A stretch of 64,000 nucleotides of DNA from Bacillota bacterium (GCA_017656135.1 JACDOJ010000001.1:124001-188000), one strand, 5' to 3'; counted from the first letter of the stretch, positions 43,124 through 52,125 are shown. Notes: generated by a model not told the origin, from the letters alone. Translations and numbers: made by a program.

Positions 43124-43777
43124 ATGGTAATCGATACAGAACGCGCGCTGGCCATGCGGTGTCCTGCCTGCGGCAAACTTAACCATCAGGTTTTTTCTCT
43201 GTTTGCTTTTTCAGGCAACCGGGCTGTGAAACTGCAGTGTACTTGTGGTTTCACCCTGCTCATTCTCAGCACCCGTGATCATAAGCGTTACACCATCCAG
43301 TCCTTCTGTGTGGTCTGCGAAGCGCCTCATCTGACCAACGTCCAAGCCAAGGAGCTCTGGTGCCAGGAGTCCACGGAACTGGTCTGTCCAGAAACCAATG
43401 TGGAGCTGGGCATACTGGGCAGCCGGGCCCTGGTCAGGGAAGCGGTTCGCAAGGAGCAGACTCCCTTGGAAGACGTCCTTTCTTCTGCTGAGCACGATGA
43501 TTTCTTTGAAAATAAGGAAATAATGACTGAGGTGCTCTATTTCCTTCAGGAACTGGCGAGTCAAAGCCGGCTGTACTGCCAGTGCGGGAACGCTAACATC
43601 GACATAGATATCTACCCGGAACGAGTTGAACTGCACTGCCCGGAGTGTGACGGCTCCCTGACCGTTTACGGGCGAAGCGTTGACGATTTGCAACTCCTGG
43701 AGACAGTCAGTGAAATTGTACTAGCCAAAGAGAACTTCCAGTCCAAGGACGGAGAGAAATTCAAGACCCACAAATAG
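43124..43777 (+). CDS. Zinc-ribbon protein of unknown function next to fba
   Basis: 217 aa with no signal. Several CxxC knuckles: CPACGKLNH and the CTCG of LQCTCGFTL near the N-terminus, CVVC in the middle, and CQCGNANIDIDIYPERVELHCPECDGSL near the end. A helical middle (EDVLSSAEHDDFFENKEIMTEVLYFLQELASQ) links them. It lies 17 nt before fba, so it is probably co-transcribed. I know no function; similar proteins seem typical of clostridial relatives. Confidence 0.78.
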   Translation: MVIDTERALAMRCPACGKLNHQVFSLFAFSGNRAVKLQCTCGFTLLILSTRDHKRYTIQSFCVVCEAPHLTNVQAKELWCQESTELVCPETNVELGILGSRALVREAVRKEQTPLEDVLSSAEHDDFFENKEIMTEVLYFLQELASQSRLYCQCGNANIDIDIYPERVELHCPECDGSLTVYGRSVDDLQLLETVSEIVLAKENFQSKDGEKFKTHK

Positions 43778-43794
43778 TCAAAGGATGAACCCCC

Positions 43795-44649
43795 ATGTTA
43801 ACACCTCTGAAAGATCTTGTGCAAGCGGCACAGGCCGGACATTACGCAGTCGGTGCCTTCAACTTCAGCAACCTGGAAATCCTCAAGTCAATCACCGAGA
43901 CGGCTCAGAGACTCTCTTCCCCAGTCATCATTCAAACCAGTCAGAGCGCGATAAAATATGCGGGCCTTGGTTTCATCGTGGCTATGGCCAGGGCGGCCGC
44001 TGAGGAGACAGACGTTCCGATTGCCCTGCACTTAGATCACGGCACCGATTTGGATCTAATTAAGGAGTGCATAGCCAGAGGCTACTCCTCGGTGATGATC
44101 GATGGTTCACATCTTCCTTTGGAAGAGAATATTAGAATAACTAGAGAAGTAGTGGCGTTGGCTCATCCGTCTGGGGTTTCGGTGGAAGCGGAATTAGGTA
44201 GGTTAGTAGGGGTCGAAGATGAAATATCAGTAGATGAGAGAGAGGCTTCATTCACAGATCCGGATGAGGCTCGCCGTTTCGTGGAGGCCACTGGCGTAGA
44301 CGCCCTGGCGGTGGCTATCGGTACTGCCCATGGCCAGTATAAAGGCGAACCGAAACTGGACTTCGACCGCCTGAAACAGATTGCCGGAGCGGTAGAAACT
44401 CCGCTGGTGTTGCACGGGGCTTCAGGGGTTCCGGCAGAAAGCGTGAGCAAAGCTATTAAACTAGGGATTTGTAAGGTGAATATCGATACCGACCTGCGCC
44501 TGGCTTTCCACGGCGCCGTCAAGAGTTTTCTGGAGAGCAGCGACTCCTATGATCCGCGCAAGCTCCTTGCTCCGGCCATGGAGGCTATGAGCGAGGTTGT
44601 GGCGACCAAAATCAATCTCTTCGGCTCAGCTGGCAAAGCTGTCAGGTAA
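43795..44649 (+). CDS. fba: Class II fructose-1,6-bisphosphate aldolase
   Basis: 284 aa. A zinc aldolase of glycolysis and gluconeogenesis. The zinc and catalytic motifs are visible: [42 protein letters not shown] and [10 protein letters not shown]. The C-terminus [11 protein letters not shown] is typical. Length matches the short class II type (FbaA/GatY-like); tagatose-bisphosphate aldolase is an alternative but less likely in this context. Confidence 0.94.
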   Translation: MLTPLKDLVQAAQAGHYAVGAFNFSNLEILKSITETAQRLSSPVIIQTSQSAIKYAGLGFIVAMARAAAEETDVPIALHLDHGTDLDLIKECIARGYSSVMIDGSHLPLEENIRITREVVALAHPSGVSVEAELGRLVGVEDEISVDEREASFTDPDEARRFVEATGVDALAVAIGTAHGQYKGEPKLDFDRLKQIAGAVETPLVLHGASGVPAESVSKAIKLGICKVNIDTDLRLAFHGAVKSFLESSDSYDPRKLLAPAMEAMSEVVATKINLFGSAGKAVR

Positions 44650-44696
44650 TATACATTTGCAGCATCGTGCTTGACTCCAAAAATGAGGTGAAAAAA

Positions 44697-46160
44697 TTGA
44701 ATAAGTCTGACTTGGAGAAACGGACAGTGGTCGAATTGCGCCGCATCGCCCAAAAGATTGGACTTAAGAACTACCAACGCCTGCGGAAAGCGGAATTAGT
44801 CAACCGGGTTATGGAAAGACTGCTGGAGTTGGCCAAAGCCAAACAGGCAGAGCTTGAGTCCAAGGGCGCTCAGGAGACACCAGGGGACGGCGGGGAGGCC
44901 GCAGCACCTGAGGGCGTTGAAGAAGACAGGGAAGAGTCTCCACCCCCTCCTGAGGAGGACGAAAAGGAACAGGCGGAGACGGGCAAGGGAAAACAAAAAT
45001 TCCGGGATCAGGACTTACCGAGAGGCGAAGGGATTCTGGAGATCCTCCCAGATGGATACGGGTTCTTAAGAACCTCCGGCTATCTTCCAGGCCCTCAAGA
45101 CATCTATGTCTCCCCTTCCCAAATCCGTCGTTTCTCCCTTCGTGACGGCGACAAAGTTTCCGGATTGATCCGAACTCCCAAAGACAGTGAGCGGTATGCG
45201 GCCTTACTCAGGGTGGAAAAAGTGAATGATACCACCTTGGAAGAGCTGGCTAAGCGCAAGCACTTCGATGATTTAACACCGATCTACCCGAACGAACGAA
45301 TTCGGTTAGAGACCGGGCAGCGGGATATCGCAACCCGTCTCATCGACTTCATCGCTCCCATCGGCAAAGGGCAGCGGGGGCTCATCGTCTCTCCGCCGAA
45401 GGCCGGAAAGACTACCCTGCTCAAGAAGATTGCCAACAGCATCACCACTAATCATCCGGAAATCCTGCTCTTTGTGCTGTTAATCGACGAGCGGCCGGAG
45501 GAAGTCACTGATATGCAGCGTTCCGTCAAGGGAGAAGTGGTCAGTTCCACCTTTGACAACCTGCCGGAGAACCACGTCAAGGTGGCCGATTTCGTGCTGG
45601 AACGGGCAAAGCGGCTGGTGGAAATGGGTCGGGACGTGGTCATTCTCTTGGACAGCATTACCCGCCTGGCTCGTGCTCACAATCTGGTGATTCCACCCAG
45701 CGGGCGGACGCTCTCCGGTGGCGTTGACCCCACTGCGCTGCACCGGCCGAAACGCTTTTTCGGTGCCGCTCGGAACTTTGAAGAAGGCGGCAGCCTTACC
45801 ATTATAGCCACAGCTTTGGTCGAGACCGGCAGTCGCATGGATGACGTGATTTATGAGGAGTTCAAGGGCACCGGCAACATGGAAGTGCACCTAGACCGGA
45901 AACTATCTGAGCGGCGCATTTTCCCAGCAGTGGACATCTACCGCAGCGGCACCCGAAAGGAAGAGCTGCTCCTGGACCCTTCAGAGATGGAGATGGTTTT
46001 CGTGCTGCGTAAAGCCTTGGCCTCCCTGGGCGTGGCCGAAACCACCGAGCTGCTTCTGGACCGCCTCAAGCACTCTAGGAGCAACAAGGACCTGGTCAAC
46101 CTTATAATTAAATCGTCATTTGCAGATAATGTTAGAGCGCAGTCTAATAATTGGGAATAA
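44697..46160 (+). CDS. rho: Transcription termination factor Rho
   Basis: About 487 aa. The N-terminal helical domain ([30 protein letters not shown]) is followed by a long acidic insert ([17 protein letters not shown], about 75-105), the RNA-binding CSD ([21 protein letters not shown]) and the RecA-like motor with Walker [14 protein letters not shown] (about 232-244) and [16 protein letters not shown] 44697 is used behind GAGGTG; the track's GTG 44667 is less well placed. The acidic insert is a lineage feature. Confidence 0.94.
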   Translation: MNKSDLEKRTVVELRRIAQKIGLKNYQRLRKAELVNRVMERLLELAKAKQAELESKGAQETPGDGGEAAAPEGVEEDREESPPPPEEDEKEQAETGKGKQKFRDQDLPRGEGILEILPDGYGFLRTSGYLPGPQDIYVSPSQIRRFSLRDGDKVSGLIRTPKDSERYAALLRVEKVNDTTLEELAKRKHFDDLTPIYPNERIRLETGQRDIATRLIDFIAPIGKGQRGLIVSPPKAGKTTLLKKIANSITTNHPEILLFVLLIDERPEEVTDMQRSVKGEVVSSTFDNLPENHVKVADFVLERAKRLVEMGRDVVILLDSITRLARAHNLVIPPSGRTLSGGVDPTALHRPKRFFGAARNFEEGGSLTIIATALVETGSRMDDVIYEEFKGTGNMEVHLDRKLSERRIFPAVDIYRSGTRKEELLLDPSEMEMVFVLRKALASLGVAETTELLLDRLKHSRSNKDLVNLIIKSSFADNVRAQSNNWE

Positions 46161-46256
46161 TGGAAAGTCGCTTTTGAAGGATTTAGTCAAGCCTTCCTTG
46201 AAGATATAAAATTGAACTACCTTTTTTCTGAAGATTGGCGGTTGTGGAGGAGACCA

Positions 46257-47264
46257 ATGGGGTCTTTTTGGCGTTATTTCGGACATCCTTTAGTTGTACT
46301 GGCAGTGGCTCTGGCCGCTGCTACCGGTCTTTTAGGCTACTCCGGTACAGGCCCGATTGAGCAGACTACCTCTGACGAGTACCCGATTAGCCTGGCCATG
46401 CGGGGCGAGCTGGAACCGGCCGAATCTGCTACTCCTGTCCGAAATAATGCGGTAAATGAGGAAATCGCCAACCAGTTTAAGGAATTGGTTACCGCCGGCT
46501 TGCCGAAGGCGGAATCTGAGCCGACAGCAGAACCGGAGAAGAAACCGCAGCTACCAACTATTACTGTGCACCGGGTTGCTCCCGGAGAAAATCTGTACTC
46601 CATTGCCGCCAAATACGGAATCGACGTCAACACCATTTTGGGAGCCAATGACTTGGAAGATATCAATACCATCCGGGTGGGCCAGGAGCTGAGGATCCTC
46701 AGTCAGAAAGGGGTTATGCACAGGATCAGTCGCGGCGAAAACCTCTGGGAGATCGCCCGCAAGTACAAGGTATCCATTGATGATATCATTGCGGCCAACG
46801 GCATCGAGGATCCGAGACGTCTTGCAGTAGGAGAGGAGCTTTTCGTCCCTGGAGGTACGCCGGTTAAAGACATAAACTATTATCGGGCCAAGCAAGGGCC
46901 GCAGTTTATCTGGCCGGTGAAGGGTAGGATCAGCTCCAAATACGGTATGCGGTGGGGCCGGATGCACTACGGCATCGACATCGCCGTAATTACCGGGACC
47001 AGAGTCAAGGCTGCGGAATCAGGTTGGGTCAAGTTTGCCGGTTATTCCAGCGGCTACGGCTACCTGGTCATCCTTGGGCATAAAGATGGCTATGAGACCA
47101 GATACGCCCATAACTCCAAGCTATTGGTGAAGACCGGACAGCGGGTGCAGCAGGGACAGGTGATAGCCTTGTCAGGAAACACCGGCCGGTCCACCGGGCC
47201 GCATCTTCACTTTGAGATTCGGAAAAATGGCCGGCCGTTGAATCCGCTGACCAAGCTCGATTAG
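46257..47264 (+). CDS. M23 peptidase with two LysM domains
   Basis: 335 aa. An N-terminal membrane segment, a low-complexity linker (Glu/Pro-rich), LysM 1 (about 103-148, TVHRVAPGENLYSIAAKYGID), LysM 2 (about 153-198) and an M23 zinc endopeptidase (about 225-330) with HYGIDIAV, RYAHNSKL and HLHFEIRKNG. It probably cuts cell-wall cross-bridges during growth or sporulation. GTGGAGGAG supports ATG 46257, 15 codons inside the track ORF. Confidence 0.93.
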   Translation: MGSFWRYFGHPLVVLAVALAAATGLLGYSGTGPIEQTTSDEYPISLAMRGELEPAESATPVRNNAVNEEIANQFKELVTAGLPKAESEPTAEPEKKPQLPTITVHRVAPGENLYSIAAKYGIDVNTILGANDLEDINTIRVGQELRILSQKGVMHRISRGENLWEIARKYKVSIDDIIAANGIEDPRRLAVGEELFVPGGTPVKDINYYRAKQGPQFIWPVKGRISSKYGMRWGRMHYGIDIAVITGTRVKAAESGWVKFAGYSSGYGYLVILGHKDGYETRYAHNSKLLVKTGQRVQQGQVIALSGNTGRSTGPHLHFEIRKNGRPLNPLTKLD

Positions 47265-47327
47265 CACTCTTCATAACATTCATTTGGATTTAAAGGCAAA
47301 ACCAACCGAACCAAGAGGATGTTCATC

Positions 47328-47870
47328 GTGAGCAATACCAGTGGTGTTAAGGCAGATTGTAGTTGTTTAGAAAATACCACCAAGGCGGTATATGAGGACG
47401 TAAGATCCACGTTCAGAGCGAGGAACACCAAGCGCAATAAAGTTGATGAGCGTTGCCCCTTCTGCGGCCAAGAGGGGCAAAGAGTACCTAATACTGCTGT
47501 GACTAATCTGCTCAAGTCCGAATTCCTCTCCAAAGTAGAAACGGGAGAATATTAGCTTTGCACTAATTGCGCTTGTCAGGCGGTTTATTACCAGCCGCAT
47601 ACAGGGCAAGTTTTTGAGCAAGAGGCTTTGAGAGTTAAGGTGTGGCTTAAAGACCCAGGTGATAATGTACCCCTTTGCTATTGTCATGGGGTCACCCGGA
47701 GCCAAATTAAGACTGCTTGGCAAAAGGGGGCTAAAACTTTCGCTGAGCTGGTTAAGGTAACGGGAGTAGCGAAGGGAGGCTGCCGTTGCCAATATGAAAA
47801 CCCTGCCGGGCGATGCTGCAGCGAGGCTATTAAACAGTATTTGGGCGAGTTAGCGAAATCTATTAACTAA
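47328..47870 (+). pseudogene. CopZ-like (2Fe-2S) metallochaperone interrupted by an in-frame amber codon
   Basis: One reading frame spans GTG 47328 to TAA 47868 but for a single TAG at 47553. Before it lies RCPFCGQEGQRVPNTAVTNLL and SKVETGEY; after it LCTNCACQAVYYQP, then VPLCYCHGVTRSQIKTAWQKG and GGCRCQYENPAGRCC. This order, a zinc / [2Fe-2S] N-terminal domain and a BFD-like four-Cys part, is that of CopZ-type chaperones, where an aromatic residue stands at the TAG position. No frameshift or drift is seen after the stop, so a recent nonsense change, a sequencing error or readthrough (pyrrolysine) are all possible. Confidence 0.7.
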
Positions 47871-47926
47871 TTCCCCCCCTCTTAAAAAGTCCAGGTGTCC
47901 ACTTGTGGTATGAATCGGGACAACGG

Positions 47927-47955
47927 TTGCCAGCAATATGATATTATGCTATACT
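47927..47955 (+). promoter_or_regulatory. Promoter for rpmE
   Basis: TTGCCA (47927-47932), a 17-nt spacer and TATACT (47950-47955), with the start at 47982. Confidence 0.75.
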
Positions 47956-47981
47956 ATCGTTTGTGAGTGAGGTGAAAAGCT

Positions 47982-48191
47982 GTGAAAGAAGGAATCCATC
48001 CCAAGATGCATAAGGTGACTGTTCACTGTGCCTGTGGGGCCAGTTTTGAGACCGCCTCTACAAAAAGTGATAACTTAAGGGTAGAGGTGTGTTCCCAGTG
48101 CCATCCTTTGTATACCGGTACTCGGGCCCAGATCGTTGAACGCGGCGGTCGGATAGAGAGATTCAGAAAGAAATACGGTTACGAAGGATAA
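47982..48191 (+). CDS. rpmE: 50S ribosomal protein L31
   Basis: 69 aa. The zinc-binding (C+) type: [14 protein letters not shown] and [15 protein letters not shown] give the Cys ligands. The start [11 protein letters not shown] is standard. GTG 47982 follows GTGAGGTG. A good promoter is just upstream. Confidence 0.97.
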   Translation: MKEGIHPKMHKVTVHCACGASFETASTKSDNLRVEVCSQCHPLYTGTRAQIVERGGRIERFRKKYGYEG

Positions 48192-48289
48192 GTTGCCTTA
48201 TAGAAAAGTTTTTTCGGTGGGAGTTGACTTGCGGAAAGTGGGTTGGCTCCTTATTTTTTGTACTGGATGTGGTATATATTTCTTCACTT

Positions 48290-49261
48290 GTGATTGGCGG
48301 CGTTGTCATTGAAAATCCAGTAATCTTGGCTCCCATGGCCGGTGTCACCGACCGGGTCTTTCGGCAAATTATCTATGAATTGCACCCGGGATTGGCCTAC
48401 ACCGAGATGATCAGCGCCATGGCCCTTGTTTACGCCAATAAAAGGACCTTTAATATGTTGAATTTGGAACCTTATCGGCCCTTGTCTGTCCAGATCTTTG
48501 GTTCAGACCCCGAGGTCATGGCCAAGGCCGCCCGGATTGTTGAGAAAGCCCAGCCGACCTTCATCGACATCAATATGGGCTGTCCGACTCCGAAGATCGT
48601 CAAGAACGGGGAAGGGTCAGCGCTCATGAAAACCCCGGACCTGGCGGCCAAGATTGTCGAGGCTGTGGCCCAGGCAGCGACGGTGCCGGTTACGGTGAAA
48701 ATCAGGGCAGGCTGGGATGAGGACAGCATCAACGCCCCGAAATTTGCCCAAAAAATGGTGGAGGCCGGCGCTCAGGCAGTGACGGTGCACGGGCGGACTA
48801 GGTCCCAGTTTTACAGCGGTGAGGCGGACTGGGATATCATCGGGGAAGTGGCCCAGGCGGTGGATGTCCCGGTGATCGGCAACGGTGATATTTCAACCCC
48901 TCTTCTTGCAGAGAAGCGCCTGGCGGAGTCAGGGTGTGCCGGGGTCATGATCGGCCGGGGTGCCTTGGGGAACCCCTGGTTGGTTGCTCGGTGCCGGCAG
49001 TATGTGACCGACCGGTCCTGTGATCCTGAACCCACTTATGAAGAGCGGATCAAAATGGCCTGCCGCCACTTAGATAGGGCGGTGGCGTACTTGGGAGAGG
49101 CCGTTGCCGTCCCGCAGATGCGAAAACACATTGCCTGGTATCTGAAGGGTATGCCTAAGGTATCGGAGGTGAAGAGCAGAGTTCAGACCCTGCAGTCCCC
49201 TACGGAGGTCAAAAGAGAACTCGAGCTCTATCTGGAGGAACTTCGTTCTCTTACCGGCTAG
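48290..49261 (+). CDS. dusB: tRNA-dihydrouridine synthase B
   Basis: About 323 aa, a flavin TIM-barrel enzyme that reduces uridines in tRNA. Motifs: VIENPVILAPMAGVTDRVFRQ, FIDINMGCPTPKIVKNGEGSALM with the catalytic Cys, GAQAVTVHGRTRSQFYSG and VPVIGNGDISTP. The track start (TTG 48224) adds 22 residues that homologues lack; GTG 48290 gives the normal N-terminus, but no ribosome binding site precedes it. TATATT lies 10 nt upstream, so a leaderless mRNA is possible. The start is therefore uncertain. Confidence 0.9.
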   Translation: MIGGVVIENPVILAPMAGVTDRVFRQIIYELHPGLAYTEMISAMALVYANKRTFNMLNLEPYRPLSVQIFGSDPEVMAKAARIVEKAQPTFIDINMGCPTPKIVKNGEGSALMKTPDLAAKIVEAVAQAATVPVTVKIRAGWDEDSINAPKFAQKMVEAGAQAVTVHGRTRSQFYSGEADWDIIGEVAQAVDVPVIGNGDISTPLLAEKRLAESGCAGVMIGRGALGNPWLVARCRQYVTDRSCDPEPTYEERIKMACRHLDRAVAYLGEAVAVPQMRKHIAWYLKGMPKVSEVKSRVQTLQSPTEVKRELELYLEELRSLTG

Positions 49262-49336
49262 GTTCGTTTTTGACCAACAATCTATCAAAGCTTTCCAAAT
49301 GCTTTCTTTTTTAGAGGAAGCCTATTTTTTTGTCAG

Positions 49337-49365
49337 TTGAATAAAAAATGGCCGCTCGGTATAAT
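49337..49365 (+). promoter_or_regulatory. Promoter of the regulator gene
   Basis: TTGAAT (49337-49342), 17-nt spacer, TATAAT (49360-49365). Transcription should start near 49372. Confidence 0.75.
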
Positions 49366-49378
49366 ATGGTAGAGACAG

Positions 49379-49396
49379 GTGCACAGTTTTGTGCAC
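49379..49396. promoter_or_regulatory. Perfect palindromic operator candidate
   Basis: GTGCACA-GTTT-TGTGCAC, two perfect 7-bp half sites, 7 nt after the predicted transcription start and 16 nt before the start codon of the HTH regulator. A likely autoregulatory site. Confidence 0.6.
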
Positions 49397-49412
49397 AATG
49401 GAGGAACCAGCG

Positions 49413-49943
49413 GTGGATTTCGTCCGGATCGGCAGCAAAGTCATCAGCCGCCATAAGCTTAATTTGGCCATCGACAAGATTCTCGACCTCAGAGTGCAAG
49501 GCTATTCCCAGTCCGAAGTGGCCAAAATCACCGGCATCGACCGCAGTTTCATCTCCCGGTTGGAGACCTTGGGTGAGGTCAAAAAGGGCCAGCGTCTGGC
49601 TGTGGTGGGTTTTCCGGTGGGCAACAAACAGGAGCTGGAAGAGCTCTTGGCCCAAGAGGGAGTTGAGTATACGCTGCTGCTCACGGAGGAGGAACGCTGG
49701 GCCTTTTTTTCCGGGAAGGATGGTGCTGAGGTCTTCAACGAGCTGATGTGCATCCTCTCTCAACTGAGACAGTACGATGTGGTCATTTTCTTTGGCTCAG
49801 ACATGCGGAACAAGATTGTGGAATCCATCCTAGGCAGCCGGGCAGTGACTGTTCCCATTGGTGAATCCCCAATTAAAAGGGATGTTTATCTGGACCCGGC
49901 AGAAGTACGGAGCCTAGTGAGGAAGGTGCGAAAGGAGAATTAG
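49413..49943 (+). CDS. HTH transcriptional regulator
   Basis: 176 aa. An N-terminal helix-turn-helix (SQSEVAKITGIDRSFISRLETLGEV, about 30-54) is followed by an effector-like alpha/beta domain that has a conserved run VVIFFGSDMRNKIVESILGSRAVTVP. GTG 49413 has GGAGG 8 nt upstream. It lies 1 nt before the 'quinate dehydrogenase' gene and has a palindrome in its leader, so it probably controls itself and the two genes after it. Effector unknown. Confidence 0.82.
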   Translation: MDFVRIGSKVISRHKLNLAIDKILDLRVQGYSQSEVAKITGIDRSFISRLETLGEVKKGQRLAVVGFPVGNKQELEELLAQEGVEYTLLLTEEERWAFFSGKDGAEVFNELMCILSQLRQYDVVIFFGSDMRNKIVESILGSRAVTVPIGESPIKRDVYLDPAEVRSLVRKVRKEN

Positions 49944-49944
49944 A

Positions 49945-50850
49945 GTGAAGCGAGTGGTCAGCGTCAGCATTGGGTCTTCAGAGCGTAATCACAGAGTGGA
50001 AGTGGATATCCTCGGTGAGCCTTTTGTCATCGAACGAATCGGAACTGACGGTGACATGGAAAAGGCGGTGGAGCTGATCCGGGAGTTAGACGGCAAAGTC
50101 GATGCCTTTGGCATGGGGGGGATAGACCTTTTCATCTGGGCTGGGTCCAAACGCTACACTTTCCGGGATGGGAAGAAGATCTTTCGGGCCGCGACTAAAA
50201 CGCCAATTGTTGACGGCACCGGCCTCAAGAACTCCTTGGAGCGGAAGGTGGTGAACTGGATCCAAGATAAAGGGATCATCGATTTCAAAGGGTGCAAGGT
50301 CCTCTTGACCTCTGGCATGGATCGCTTTGGCATGGCCGAGGCTCTGGTGGAACATAAGGCAGACTTGGTCCTGGGGGATCTTATGTTCGCCCTGGGTGTT
50401 CCCATTCCCCTTCACTCCCTTAAGACTTTACACCGCTTAGCAGCGATTTTGGCCCCGATCATCGTTCAGCTGCCTTTTGAGTTGCTCTACCCGACCGGGC
50501 AGAAACAGGTTAAGGAAAGTAAACCCCGCTTTGAAGAGTGGTACCAGTGGGCTGATGTTATTGCCGGCGATTTCTTGTTCATCAAGCGATACATGCCGAA
50601 GGATTTGAGCGGCAAGACTATACTGACCAACACCGTGACCGCCAAGGATGTCGAAGATCTGAAGAGGAGGGGAGTTAAAAGGCTTATCACCACTACTCCT
50701 GAGCTCTCCGGCCGGTCTTTCGGAACCAATGTAATAGAGGGTGTTTTGGTCACTCTGGCCGATAAACCCTATAACGAACTCACTCAGGAAGACTATCTGG
50801 AGCTTTTGGAGAGAATTGGATTTGAACCCAGATTGGAAGAGTTAGCATAA
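49945..50850 (+). CDS. Conserved protein annotated elsewhere as quinate 5-dehydrogenase; function unproven
   Basis: 301 aa, no signal. It starts KRVVSVSIGSSERNHRVEVDILGEPFVIERIGTDGD and has FGMGGIDLFIWAGSKRY and a GVKRLITTTPELSGRSFGTNV segment. It lacks an obvious Rossmann GxGxxG loop. Databases often name this clostridial family quinate dehydrogenase, but I see no shikimate/quinate motifs (no S-x-SLS or K-D pair), so the name should be doubted. It sits between an HTH regulator and the acyl-ACP-reductase-like gene and probably works with the latter. Confidence 0.7.
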   Translation: MKRVVSVSIGSSERNHRVEVDILGEPFVIERIGTDGDMEKAVELIRELDGKVDAFGMGGIDLFIWAGSKRYTFRDGKKIFRAATKTPIVDGTGLKNSLERKVVNWIQDKGIIDFKGCKVLLTSGMDRFGMAEALVEHKADLVLGDLMFALGVPIPLHSLKTLHRLAAILAPIIVQLPFELLYPTGQKQVKESKPRFEEWYQWADVIAGDFLFIKRYMPKDLSGKTILTNTVTAKDVEDLKRRGVKRLITTTPELSGRSFGTNVIEGVLVTLADKPYNELTQEDYLELLERIGFEPRLEELA

Positions 50851-50878
50851 AGAGCGGAAGGAGCCGTGAAGTAGACCC

Positions 50879-52009
50879 TTGAACAGATTCGCTTTTATCA
50901 TTCATCCTTTGGATACTGAAGACATTTACCGAAAGTTTCCCTTGGCCAAACGATTGCCTCAGGCTTGGATAGAGCATGGACTTTCCCGCCTGCCGGCCTT
51001 AAAGATTTCAGAGATAACTGGGGTCCGGTCTAAGACCGGTGCCGAAACCAGGGGCTGGTTTGTGGCCTGTCCGGTGACCAGCAGGCTGATGATGAAGCTG
51101 CCTGAGGATTATGTCCTCCAGAAGATCACTGCCAGTGCTAGGCTGGCGGAGAAGCTGGGGGCCCAGATTGTGGGGTTGGGGGCTCTGACTTCGGTAGTGG
51201 GAGATGCCGGTGTAACCGTAGCCAAGAATGTGAACATCCCTGTGACCACAGGGAACAGCTACACGGTAGCTACTGCCCTGCAGGGTATCAAGAAGGCTGC
51301 CACCTTACTAGAAAAGGATCTGTCCCAGTCGGTGGTGGCTGTGGTCGGAGCCACCGGCTCCATCGGCAAGGCCTGTTCTCGGCTTTTGGCCCGGCAAGTT
51401 CGGGAGTTGGTTCTGGTCGGCCGCAGGGAGGAGGCTTTGAACCGCCTCGCTGACCAGATCAGAACGGCGGGGAGCGTGGCCGAAGTGAAGGTGTCCACGA
51501 ACTCCAGAGGCGCCTTGGCCAAAGCCGACGTGGTGGTGACGGTGACCAGCGCGGTGGATACCATCATCGAACCCCAGGACTTGAAGTCCGGGGCCATCGT
51601 CTGTGATGTGGCCAGACCCAGGGATGTCTCCAAGAAAGTTGCCGAGCTTCGCAAGGATGTGCTGGTTTTTGAGGGAGGAGTTGTGCGGGTTCCAGGGAAT
51701 GTGGACTTTGGTTTCAATTTCGGTTTCCCGCCGGGAACTTCTTACGCCTGTATGGCTGAGACCATGATCTTGGCCCTCGAGGGCCGGCTGGAGTCTTACA
51801 CCTTGGGCCGGGATTTAACGGTGGAACAGGTCACGGAGATCGCCGAGCTGGCGGAGAAACATGGATTTACCCTGGATGGTCTCCGCAGTTTTGAACGGGC
51901 GTTGGCCGATGAAGAGATTGAGGCCATAAAGAAGCGAATAAAGAGTAAGCACGGTGTGGTGATTCCCCTGGATATTTCTACCACTCAGGACGAGGCCAGC
52001 TTAGCTTGA
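50879..52009 (+). CDS. Acyl-ACP reductase (AAR)-like oxidoreductase
   Basis: 376 aa. The order of motifs matches cyanobacterial long-chain acyl-ACP reductase: FAFIIHPLDTEDI start, LGAQIVGLGALTSVVGDAG, VTTGNSYTVATALQGIKKAA, the NADP loop VAVVGATGSIGKACSRLLA, then GGVVRVPGNVDFGFNF and the ending EKHGFTLDGL. AAR makes fatty aldehydes from acyl-ACP. Here no alkane-forming partner (ADO) is seen. TTG 50879 is used; AAGGAG is 15 nt upstream, rather far. A second possibility is a short-chain dehydrogenase with another acyl or keto substrate. Confidence 0.78.
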   Translation: MNRFAFIIHPLDTEDIYRKFPLAKRLPQAWIEHGLSRLPALKISEITGVRSKTGAETRGWFVACPVTSRLMMKLPEDYVLQKITASARLAEKLGAQIVGLGALTSVVGDAGVTVAKNVNIPVTTGNSYTVATALQGIKKAATLLEKDLSQSVVAVVGATGSIGKACSRLLARQVRELVLVGRREEALNRLADQIRTAGSVAEVKVSTNSRGALAKADVVVTVTSAVDTIIEPQDLKSGAIVCDVARPRDVSKKVAELRKDVLVFEGGVVRVPGNVDFGFNFGFPPGTSYACMAETMILALEGRLESYTLGRDLTVEQVTEIAELAEKHGFTLDGLRSFERALADEEIEAIKKRIKSKHGVVIPLDISTTQDEASLA

Positions 52010-52034
52010 CAAATCAAATTCCCTACATTATAAT
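52006..52034 (+). promoter_or_regulatory. Full-consensus sigma-A promoter
   Basis: TTGACA (52006-52011), 17-nt spacer, TATAAT (52029-52034): every base is consensus. It overlaps the stop codon of the AAR-like gene. Transcription should start near 52041. Confidence 0.88.
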
Positions 52035-52039
52035 TATCT

Positions 52040-52125
52040 AAAATTTTACAGGATAGGCACTGGCCAACGGCCGGTGCTTATTACTGGTTCCCCGGCTTCT
52101 AGCTCGGGGCCTGTAAAATTTTTGC
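52040..52125 (+). ncRNA. Candidate three-way-junction RNA upstream of greA
   Basis: A 13-bp outer stem (AAAATTTTACAGG 52040-52052 with CCTGTAAAATTTT 52110-52122) closes two inner hairpins: AGGCACTGGCC-AAC-GGCCGGTGCTT (52055-52079, 11 pairs with two G-U) and CCCCG...CGGGG (52090-52109). The predicted transcription start coincides with the first base of the outer stem, and a short T-run follows. It could be an independent small RNA or a leader controlling greA-lysS. No known family is recognised. Confidence 0.6.

Noticed and set aside
49945-50850. Calling this gene quinate/shikimate dehydrogenase
   Set aside because: No NAD(P) Gly-rich loop or substrate motifs visible; the name would rest on database habit only.
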